Assembly (NCBI GenBank): GCA_012719195.1
Contig: JAAYAV010000343.1
Location: forward strand, 1 to 8,567
DNA: 8,567 nucleotides
Direction: 5' to 3'
Source of the DNA: Anaerolineae bacterium
Lineage (GTDB): Bacteria; Chloroflexota; Anaerolineae; DRVO01
The notes beneath the pieces were generated by a model. The model saw only the letters and a list, made by a program, of their open reading frames with translations. It did not search any database and was not told the origin of the DNA. This document shows, piece after piece, positions 1 to 5,514 of this stretch. The stretch's first letter is position 1; each line of letters starts with the position of its first letter. The translations under genes and the position numbers were made by a program.

Positions 1-1127
1 GGGTTGCGGAACCAGGCTCGATAGGCGTACTCCCCACCCGGACCGACGGCCCGGTATTCGTTGAACAGGACGTACACCTCGTTGGTGTCGGAGAAGTGAA
101 GCGCGGTCCCGTTCTCGAAGCGCTGCACGGTGGCGGTGGTGTACTGCTCCGGCGTTACGGCGAACCCCAGCCCACCATCGCTCCGCCCGTAGAAGTACTC
201 CCGCCACACGCGACCGAACCCCATGACTGGCGTGTAGCGCCCCTCGGGCGGGACTAGGTCCTCGTTGTTGCCCTGCCCGGTGGCCCAGGTGTCGGGATAG
301 GCGTCCCAGCGGTCGAGGCACTGGCTCTCGGCGGGAGCATTGTCCGCCACCAGGAAGAGGATCTCGTCGGTGGACTCGCGCCAGAGGAAGAGGGCCGCAC
401 CGGCTGCACAGGGCCCGGACTGGTAGGCCGCGAAGAACTGGCGCGAGGCCTGCTCCGACCAAGGGGCTTCCAGCGGTTGCCCCAGAGAGTTGGCCCTGAC
501 TAGCTCGCCGTACTGAGCGGGATAGTCGCGCCAGGCGGAGCGGAACTGCTCCGCGATGGGGAAGGCCGGAGTGGGCGCTGCGGTCGGCGTCGGCACTATG
601 TCCACCGGTAGCGGACCGACGGCCGTAGCCACGGCGGTGGCGACGCCACCGGGGCGACGGATGATCTTGCCCCGCACCGGGGTGGAGGTGGGCGGGACCA
701 CGGTGGCCGTCGGCGACACAGGCGTATCGGTGGGCGGCGGTGCTGGAGTCTCCGTCGGGGGCAGGGCCGTCTCGGTGGGAGGCAGCGGTGTCTCCGTAGG
801 CGGCACGACGGTCTCGGTGGGTGGCACGGCGGTATCCGTGGGCAGCGCGGTCGGCGTCTCGGTAGCGACGGGCAATTCCGTCGGCGTGTCGGTGACCGTG
901 GACGTCGGTGCGACGGCCACCGCAGTCGCCGGACTGAGGTGGCGCGCGGTGGCTGTCGGCAGCACCGCCGGGGTGACACGGAGGGGAGTGGGCGCGGGCG
1001 TCACCGGGCCGGTGGTCGGCCAGACCCAGCCGGGCGCGGGCGTGCTCGTCAAGCCGCAGCCGCTCAGCAGGAGGGCGACAGCCAGTACAGCGAGTACGGC
1101 TGACGTCCTTAGCCCTCGGCGTCGCAT
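1..1127 (-). CDS. Secreted lipoprotein with Pro/Thr-repeat linker and GFGxVWRE-type domain (3' end outside window)
   Basis: The frame is open from ATG 1125-1127 to the window edge: 375 codons visible, no stop. Residues 1-24 are a lipoprotein signal peptide: MRRR, a hydrophobic stretch, then LLLSGC with lipobox Cys24, so the mature protein should be lipid-anchored outside the membrane. Residues 25-188 are low-complexity Pro/Thr/Ala/Val; residues 97-151 repeat a PPTETxx unit. From about F189 the chain becomes globular and rich in Trp, Phe and Tyr. It has two similar beta-hairpin-like stretches (LFLWRESTDEILFLV from 246; RFENGTALHFSDTNEVYVLF from 336) flanking PVMGFGRVWRE (300-310). From memory, this layout recurs in secreted Chloroflexota proteins of unknown function. 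A purine-rich GGAAGGGGGG (1131-1140) precedes the ATG. Coding is supported by the signal peptide and sensible residue use throughout. The ligand is unknown; a wall- or glycan-binding surface role is a guess. Confidence 0.85.
   Translation of the reverse strand, partial: MRRRGLRTSAVLAVLAVALLLSGCGLTSTPAPGWVWPTTGPVTPAPTPLRVTPAVLPTATARHLSPATAVAVAPTSTVTDTPTELPVATETPTALPTDTAVPPTETVVPPTETPLPPTETALPPTETPAPPPTDTPVSPTATVVPPTSTPVRGKIIRRPGGVATAVATAVGPLPVDIVPTPTAAPTPAFPIAEQFRSAWRDYPAQYGELVRANSLGQPLEAPWSEQASRQFFAAYQSGPCAAGAALFLWRESTDEILFLVADNAPAESQCLDRWDAYPDTWATGQGNNEDLVPPEGRYTPVMGFGRVWREYFYGRSDGGLGFAVTPEQYTTATVQRFENGTALHFSDTNEVYVLFNEYRAVGPGGEYAYRAWFRN
675..839 (-). repeat. 21-bp codon-level tandem repeat encoding PPTETxx units
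   Basis: Inside the lipoprotein gene, residues 97-151 read as about seven or eight imperfect heptads of the form P-P-T-(E/D/S/A)-T-x-x. The DNA period is 21 bp, with the third bases of codons varying. The repeat encodes an extended linker between the lipid anchor and the extracellular domain. Such tracts can expand or contract by slippage in whole-codon steps without breaking the frame. Confidence 0.75.
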
Positions 1128-1157
1128 CTTCCCCCCTTCCGTCCCTGGTTCAGAGAT

Positions 1158-1191
1158 GGTCCGTGTGGGCCGCGCGCGGCCCACACGGACC
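1158..1191 (-). terminator. Perfect 34-bp palindrome after the ThuA-like gene, probable hairpin terminator
   Basis: The arm GGTCCGTGTGGGCCGCG (1158-1174) is followed directly by its exact reverse complement (1175-1191). As RNA this gives about 15 GC-rich pairs closed by a GCGC tetraloop. It starts 6 bases past the ThuA-like stop codon and ends 30 bases before the lipoprotein ATG, the usual place for a terminator. No run of U follows on the minus strand, so a U-less terminator, an RNA-stabilising hairpin or a dyad operator are the alternatives. Confidence 0.6.
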
Positions 1192-1197
1192 CGTCAC

Positions 1198-1929
1198 CTA
1201 CTGGACGTTTTCCAGCGGCTGGACGTTCCCGAAGGTGGGAGCAGGACCGCCATTGGGGGCAGCCCAGCGCACGGCGTTGGACAGCACCTTCTGGATCTCG
1301 GGCTGGTAGAAGATGGGGAAGGTCTCGTGGCCCGGCCGGAAGTAGAAGACCTTACCGCGACCGCGATTGTAGCAGCAACCGCTGCGGAAGACCTCGCCGC
1401 CCTGGAACCAGGAGACGAACACGAGCGTGTCCGGGGCCGGGATGTCGAAGCGCTCGCCGTACATTTCCGTCTGCGGTACTTCGAAGTACGCCGGCAGCCC
1501 GGCAGCGATGGGATGGCCCTGCTCCACCACCCAGATGCGCTCGTGCTCGCCGATCTCGCGCCAGCGCAGGTTGCAGGTCGTGCCCATCAGCCGCTTGAAG
1601 ATCTTGGAGAAGTGAGCCGAATGCAGGCAGATGAGTCCCATGCCCTCCAACACCACGTGGTGCTGGATGCGGTCCACGATCTCATCGCTGACATCGCCAT
1701 GCGCCGTGTGGCCCCACCAGATGAGAACATCGGTGTTGGCCAGGACCTCCTCGGTGAGCCCATGCTCGGGCTCGTCGAGGGTGGCTGTGCGCGTCTCAAT
1801 GCCCGGCTGCTCGCCGAGGAAGGAAGCGATGGCGCCGTGGATGCCGTCGGGGTAGAGCGCGGCGATCTCAGGAGAGGCCTTCTCGTGCCGGAACTCGTTC
1901 CATACCGTTACTCGGATGCTATCGGACAT
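1198..1929 (-). CDS. ThuA-like domain protein (trehalose utilization family)
   Basis: 243 aa, starting MSDSIRVTVWNEF. It matches the ThuA-like family, which has a class I glutamine-amidotransferase-like fold and is found beside sugar catabolic and keto-sugar genes. Visible family features are the N-terminal RVTVWNEFRHEK strand, LIWWGHTAHGDV (69-80), GLICLHSAHFSK at the elbow position (98-109), GHP (138-140), MYGERF (156-161) and the C-terminal GRGKVFYFRPGHE (189-201). Length suits a single-domain cytoplasmic ThuA; no signal peptide is seen. The start at 1927-1929 is chosen because AAGGGGG (1936-1942) lies 6 bases upstream and a promoter lies just beyond. An in-frame ATG at 2001 lies upstream of that promoter and its extension looks noncoding. 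The family's biochemical role is not settled; rhizobial ThuA takes part in trehalose/sucrose oxidation to 3-keto sugars, but the substrate cannot be inferred here. Confidence 0.9.
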   Translation of the reverse strand: MSDSIRVTVWNEFRHEKASPEIAALYPDGIHGAIASFLGEQPGIETRTATLDEPEHGLTEEVLANTDVLIWWGHTAHGDVSDEIVDRIQHHVVLEGMGLICLHSAHFSKIFKRLMGTTCNLRWREIGEHERIWVVEQGHPIAAGLPAYFEVPQTEMYGERFDIPAPDTLVFVSWFQGGEVFRSGCCYNRGRGKVFYFRPGHETFPIFYQPEIQKVLSNAVRWAAPNGGPAPTFGNVQPLENVQ

Positions 1930-1969
1930 CAGTAACCCCCTTGGAGTGGTGACCCGGTGGACCGTAGCC

Positions 1970-1998
1970 ATTGTCGTGCGGGGCAGGGGCGAAGTCAA
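1970..1998 (-). promoter_or_regulatory. Sigma70-type promoter of the ThuA-like gene
   Basis: On the minus strand TTGACT (1993-1998; 5/6 to the -35 consensus) is followed after exactly 17 bases by GACAAT (1970-1975; 4/6 to TATAAT). A transcript would start near 1963 and have a leader of about 34 bases before the Shine-Dalgarno and ATG. The same arrangement occurs upstream of the TIM-barrel gene, which supports both. Confidence 0.6.
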
Positions 1999-1999
1999 C

Positions 2000-2025
2000 A
2001 CCGGGCGCAGCAGTCCGGCGCCGGT
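2000..2025 (-). terminator. Imperfect hairpin directly after the permease-LysM stop codon
   Basis: ACCGGGCGC (2000-2008) and GCGCCGGT (2018-2025) pair as an 8-bp GC-rich stem with one bulged G and a 9-base loop. It begins at the base next to the stop codon (2026-2028) and ends just before the -35 of the next promoter, so it may separate the ABC operon from the ThuA-like gene. There is no U run, and a stem this short is not rare in GC-rich DNA. Confidence 0.35.
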
Positions 2026-3321
2026 CTACTCCGCCGGCGGCAGCGGAATGATGAAGACATCGCCCACTTCGATCCGCGACGGCTCCTCGATGTTGTTGGC
2101 CTCGATCAGGGCCTCAAGGGTGACGCCCTGCGCCTGCGCGATCTCCGCCAAGGTGTCGCCGGGCTGCACTGTGTAGGTGACCGGGGTGGCGGTGGGGGCG
2201 GGCGTGATGGTGGCGGTGGCGGTGGGAGGTGGCGAGGGCGTGACGGTCGGGGTGCTGGTGGGCGGGATGACCGCTGTCGGCTCGGTCGTGGGCGCGGAGG
2301 TGGCAGTGGGGCTGAGCGGGGTGGCGGTCGGAGCGCTGGGCAGGGTGGGCAAGGGCGTGGGCACGACGGGAGCCAACTCCCGGTAGGCAGCCACCGGTGC
2401 CGCCAGCAGCGCCAGGCCGAGCAGGGCGACGATGGTCGAAGCCAACGCTCGAGGGCCGGAGGACGTGCCGCCGGCGGTGGCGGCGATGGTGCGCAGGCGC
2501 TTGGGCGGACGGGGACGTTGCCAGGGCCATGCGGCTACGGTGAGGCTGCGGCGGGTGAAGGCCGAGAAGGCAAGCAGGAGCGCGCCCAACCCGATGGCCG
2601 CCAGCGTCCCCATGTCGAGCCAGCCTACCTCGCCCGTCCACATGCCGGTGATCCGGTCGAAGTAGAAGTGCGGCAGCAGTGTTCGGTAGGGCTCCATGGC
2701 CGGGGCCATCCCGGCCAGGTTGTTGCCGAGGAAACTCACCAGCAGCGCGGTCGCGGAGGTAGAGGTGGCCGCTCCCCGAGTCGGAAGGTAGGCGCCCAGG
2801 AAAAGGCTGATGGCGAGGAACACAAAGCCAATGAGCCAGTTCACCAGGATAACCAAGAACAGGTCCGCGGCTGTCACCGGTGTCTCTGGGCTCAGAGCGA
2901 GGAACGCGCCAGCGGTGATGAGCCCGGCAAGCGCGACGATGGCGAGGAGCACGAAGGCAGCAGCGATCGCCTTGCCCAGCAAGAGGCGCGTCCGGCTGAT
3001 GGGCAGGGACGCCAACCACTCCAGCGTGCCGTCGCTCTCCTCGGCCGCCAGGGCGCCTACCCCGAGGGCCACGCCCAGGGCACCGGTGAGCAGAGGCAGC
3101 AGGTTGAGGGCGGTACTGAGCATGAACCCCTCGAAGGTGGCGAAGGTCTGCATGCCCAGTGACTCGAGCAGAGTCAGCGCCCGCACGTCGATGCGGCGCA
3201 CCTCGTCCGGCAGGGCGGTGTAGATGAGCTGATGGGCGGCGCAGAATGCTCCCAGCCCGATCGCCCAGCCGACGATGGTGCCTACCCGGCGACGGATCTC
3301 CCAGAGGATGAGGCTAAGCAT
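2026..3321 (-). CDS. ABC-2 type exporter permease fused to a Pro/Thr linker and C-terminal LysM domain
   Basis: 431 aa. Residues 1-260 are an ABC-2 membrane domain with about six hydrophobic segments (roughly 14-34, 66-92, 113-143, 152-180, 186-206, 235-256). The family pattern between TM2 and TM3 is clear: EESDGTLEWLASLPISR, then LLLGK (94-117). A basic, presumably cytoplasmic stretch (257-290, including RRPPKRLR-like residues) follows, then a seventh membrane segment (about 292-312). Residues 316-381 are Pro/Thr/Ala-rich, and 382-426 form a LysM domain (TYTVQPGDTLAEIAQAQGV ... NN ... IEVGDVFIIP). With N-in topology, TM7 would carry the linker and LysM outside, where LysM domains bind GlcNAc-containing polymers such as peptidoglycan. 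The ATG overlaps the last 8 bases of the ATPase gene, so the two are one operon with coupled translation. ABC-2 permeases normally end after TM6; the fusion is the odd feature. Confidence 0.9.
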   Translation of the reverse strand: MLSLILWEIRRRVGTIVGWAIGLGAFCAAHQLIYTALPDEVRRIDVRALTLLESLGMQTFATFEGFMLSTALNLLPLLTGALGVALGVGALAAEESDGTLEWLASLPISRTRLLLGKAIAAAFVLLAIVALAGLITAGAFLALSPETPVTAADLFLVILVNWLIGFVFLAISLFLGAYLPTRGAATSTSATALLVSFLGNNLAGMAPAMEPYRTLLPHFYFDRITGMWTGEVGWLDMGTLAAIGLGALLLAFSAFTRRSLTVAAWPWQRPRPPKRLRTIAATAGGTSSGPRALASTIVALLGLALLAAPVAAYRELAPVVPTPLPTLPSAPTATPLSPTATSAPTTEPTAVIPPTSTPTVTPSPPPTATATITPAPTATPVTYTVQPGDTLAEIAQAQGVTLEALIEANNIEEPSRIEVGDVFIIPLPPAE

Positions 3322-4321
3322 AGGGCTCGATCGTGCCCGCGCCGTAGTAGGCGAGGAACACGTCCTCCAAGGTGAACGGGTGGTCTTCCAGGTCCAGCAC
3401 GCCGTACTCCACTGCCCGAGTCAGCACCTGGTTGAGACTGCCGCGGACCTCGATCATGACGTCCTGATCGGTGCGCCCAACCTCACGTGCTCCGGCCTCC
3501 TCCAGCAGGCCCGCGGGCGGCAGGTGCTCGAAGCGGAGACGAAGCCGGTGGTACTGGCCCCGCACCAGAGCGTCGACTTCCTCGACGGCGATGAGCCTGC
3601 CATCGCGGATGATGCCGACGCGGTCGCAGATAGCCTGCACCTCCGGCAGGTTGTGCGAGGAGAGCAGAACGGTCCGGCCCTCGCTGCGCGCCTCCCGCAC
3701 CAGGGCCAACACCTGCTGCTGAACCAACGGTTCTAGTCCTGCGGTCGGTTCGTCCAGCAGGAGTAGTTCAGGCCGTCCCATGAGGGCCGCCACCAGGCCG
3801 ACCTTCTGCTTGTTCCCGCGGGAATACGTGTGCAGTGGGTGAGTGGGATCGAGGTTGAGCCGCTCGGTGAGGGTGCGTCGGTAGGCTTCATCGTAGGGTT
3901 CCCCACGGATGGCGGCGACCATGTTGAAGTAGGCGTCGGCGGTGAGCTTGGGGTAGACGCTGAACTCCCCCGGCAAGTAGCCTACCCGCCGGCGGATGGC
4001 CACCCCGTGACGCTGGCAGTCGAGCCCGAAGATGCTCGCGTGGCCCAAGGTGGGGCGGACGATGTCCAGTAGCACTCGCAGCGTCGTCGTCTTGCCGGCG
4101 CCATTGGGGCCGAGGAAGCCGTACACCTCGCCCCGCCGCACCGCCAGACCGAGCTGCGCGATGCCGCGGCGCCGGCCGTAGTAGACTGTGAGCGACTCGG
4201 TCTCGACGACCAGGTCCTCGGCGACGTCGGGCGCTTCCGCGGGCGGTTCCGCGATCGGGATCTCCGCTGCTGGCTCTTCGATTGGGGCTTCTGCGCTCGG
4301 CTCTTCCGCTTCTGGTGTCAT
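3314..4321 (-). CDS. ABC transporter ATP-binding protein (BcrA/CcmA-like exporter ATPase)
   Basis: 335 aa cytoplasmic ATPase that would power the permease encoded next. Walker A is GPNGAGKTT (71-79), Walker B LLLLDEP (186-192), and the switch His is H223 in SSHNLPEV. The signature is YSRGNKQK (166-173) instead of LSGGQ, the Q-loop position reads GYLPGE (114-119) without Gln, and the D-loop reads GLEPL. From memory these variants occur together in a BcrA-like subgroup of high-GC bacteria, so they need not mean loss of activity. Residues 260-335 form the small C-terminal domain common in ABC-2 exporter ATPases. Residues 2-36 are an extra N-terminal arm of Glu, Pro and Ala with no hydrophobic segment. 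GGAG lies about 11 bases before the ATG. The substrate is unknown; lipid, polysaccharide, antibiotic or peptide export are all possible. Confidence 0.92.
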   Translation of the reverse strand: MTPEAEEPSAEAPIEEPAAEIPIAEPPAEAPDVAEDLVVETESLTVYYGRRRGIAQLGLAVRRGEVYGFLGPNGAGKTTTLRVLLDIVRPTLGHASIFGLDCQRHGVAIRRRVGYLPGEFSVYPKLTADAYFNMVAAIRGEPYDEAYRRTLTERLNLDPTHPLHTYSRGNKQKVGLVAALMGRPELLLLDEPTAGLEPLVQQQVLALVREARSEGRTVLLSSHNLPEVQAICDRVGIIRDGRLIAVEEVDALVRGQYHRLRLRFEHLPPAGLLEEAGAREVGRTDQDVMIEVRGSLNQVLTRAVEYGVLDLEDHPFTLEDVFLAYYGAGTIEPYA

Positions 4322-4494
4322 GGGCGTGCCTACTCCGAGCAGCTTGCTCGCCGCTGATTACCCTACTGCCCTGCAACCTCCGTGCCGCCGCCGGCTCCTC
4401 TTCGCCGACCTGACCATTCGGAGTACCATCGGGCGATGCCGGCGCGGGCCCAGAATGTGCTAGAATCGGCCCACCGAACTCGCGGAGGCCGGCC
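4322..4494. promoter_or_regulatory. Divergent intergenic region between the ABC operon and the dehydrogenase gene
   Basis: This is the longest gene-free stretch in the window (173 bases) and must hold the start signals of two divergent units. On the plus side I see an extended -10 candidate and a Shine-Dalgarno, listed separately. For the minus-strand ABC operon I could not find a convincing -35/-10 pair. A small dyad, GAGCA-gct-TGCTC (4337-4349), sits just upstream of the ATPase start, but its 5-bp arms are too short to interpret. Confidence 0.5.
4458..4466 (+). promoter_or_regulatory. Extended -10 promoter candidate for the dehydrogenase gene
   Basis: TGCTAGAAT on the plus strand fits the extended -10 form TGn-TATAAT, with 5 of 6 matches in the hexamer (4461-4466). 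No good -35 lies 17 bases upstream, which is acceptable for extended -10 promoters. Transcription would start near 4473, leaving a leader of about 22 bases that includes GGAGG (4484-4488), 6 bases before the ATG. Confidence 0.4.
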
Positions 4495-5514
4495 ATGAAC
4501 CTGCGCCCAGTGTCTATCTTCTCCTCGATGCGCTTCACCGAGCCCCAGTGGGATCGACTTCGGCGTGTGGCTCCCTCAGCCCAGATTCGACAGGTGCCTG
4601 CCGGCGACCCACCGGCTATCGGCCCGGACGTGGGCGACGCCGAGATCGCCATCGTTGACGGCAACCACAACTTCGACCCGGCCCTCACCCCCAACCTGCG
4701 CTGGGTGCAGTTGGCGAGCGCGGGCGTGAACCTGCTTCTAGGGAAGGAGCTGTGGCAAAGCGACCTCCCCATCTGCAACGCCAGCGGCATCCAGGTGCGG
4801 GCCATGGCAGAGTGGGCCTTCGCCACCATTCTGGCGCTGCGCCACCGCTTGCCCTACCTGCGCGAGCGGCAGAGTCAGCACGTGTGGCTGCCCGGCGATC
4901 TCGGGGGCCATTCCCTCGGGGACCTGTGGGGCGACACTCTGGGCGTGGTGGGTTACGGCAGCATCGGCCGGGAGGTAGGGCGGCTGGGCAAAGCATTCGG
5001 CATGCGCTTGGTGGCCACCATGGTGGGGGCCGACCAGCCGGAGGACACGGACTACATCCTGCCCGGGGCGGGAGACCCGGACGGCTCCCTGCCCGATCTC
5101 CTGGCGGAGCCGGACTACCTGGACGCACTCCTGGCTGAGAGTGACGTGGTGGTGCTGTCCGTGCCGAGCACGCCCGCCACCTACCACCTGATCAACGAGG
5201 AGCGTCTGCGCCTGATGCGGCCGGGAGCGCTGCTGGTGAACCTCTCCCGCGGGACGGCCATCGACGAGGGGGCGTTGGCGCGGGCGCTGAGCGAGAACTG
5301 GATCTCCGGGGCGGCGCTGGACGTCACCGAGGTGGAGCCGCTACCGGGAGACAGCCCCCTGTGGGACCAGGAGAACCTCATTCTGACGCCCCACATCTCC
5401 TGGCTCAGCCCGGGCTACTACGAGCGCCTGATGGACCTGTTCGCGGAGAACGTTCGCCGCCACCTGGCCGGGGAGCCACTGGTGAACGTGGTGAGCCGGC
5501 CGCTGGCCTTCTAG
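4495..5514 (+). CDS. D-isomer-specific 2-hydroxyacid dehydrogenase
   Basis: 339 aa, of ordinary family length, cytoplasmic; it should interconvert a 2-keto acid and a D-2-hydroxy acid using NAD(P)(H). Substrate-side features include LRWVQLASAGVN (68-79) and NASGIQVRAMAEW (95-107). The Rossmann motif is GYGSIG (153-158). The catalytic set is Arg252 (LVNLSRG), Glu281 (DVTEVEPLP) and His300 (TPHISW). The segment after the second Rossmann strand (about 176-210) is longer than usual and acidic, with no obvious cofactor-choosing Arg or Asp, so NAD versus NADP cannot be called. The start is supported by GGAGG at 4484-4488. It is the only plus-strand gene here, divergent from the ABC operon and convergent with the histidine kinase gene, whose stop codon shares its CTAG. 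The substrate is unknown; glyoxylate/hydroxypyruvate-type or sugar-acid reduction is possible. Confidence 0.93.
   Translation: MNLRPVSIFSSMRFTEPQWDRLRRVAPSAQIRQVPAGDPPAIGPDVGDAEIAIVDGNHNFDPALTPNLRWVQLASAGVNLLLGKELWQSDLPICNASGIQVRAMAEWAFATILALRHRLPYLRERQSQHVWLPGDLGGHSLGDLWGDTLGVVGYGSIGREVGRLGKAFGMRLVATMVGADQPEDTDYILPGAGDPDGSLPDLLAEPDYLDALLAESDVVVLSVPSTPATYHLINEERLRLMRPGALLVNLSRGTAIDEGALARALSENWISGAALDVTEVEPLPGDSPLWDQENLILTPHISWLSPGYYERLMDLFAENVRRHLAGEPLVNVVSRPLAF

Noticed and set aside
675..839. CRISPR-like periodic repeat
   Set aside because: The 21-bp period equals seven codons, there are no unique spacers, and the repeat lies in frame inside a lipoprotein gene.
556..1935. Long plus-strand frame of 459 codons
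   Set aside because: It is antisense to the lipoprotein linker and the ThuA-like gene. Its translation is Gly/Val repeats mirroring the PPTET codons, without any domain.
1930..2001. 24-residue upstream extension of the ThuA-like protein
   Set aside because: It would begin upstream of the -35 box of the likely promoter, lacks a Shine-Dalgarno, and is unlike the family's N-terminus.
1957..3162. Long plus-strand frame of 401 codons, and minus-strand frame 2114-3019
   Set aside because: Both are GC-driven shadows of the permease-LysM gene. They are Gly/Arg/Gln-rich or His/Arg/Pro-rich with no membrane segments or motifs, while the 2026-3321 frame has clear ABC-2 and LysM signatures.
4337..4349. 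Small dyad GAGCA-gct-TGCTC upstream of the ATPase start
   Set aside because: Five-base arms are expected by chance in DNA of this composition, and no promoter was found next to it to give it meaning.
3888..4829. Minus-strand frame of 313 codons spanning the ATPase start and the dehydrogenase gene
   Set aside because: It crosses two well-supported genes in the wrong frame or strand and shows no recognisable domain.
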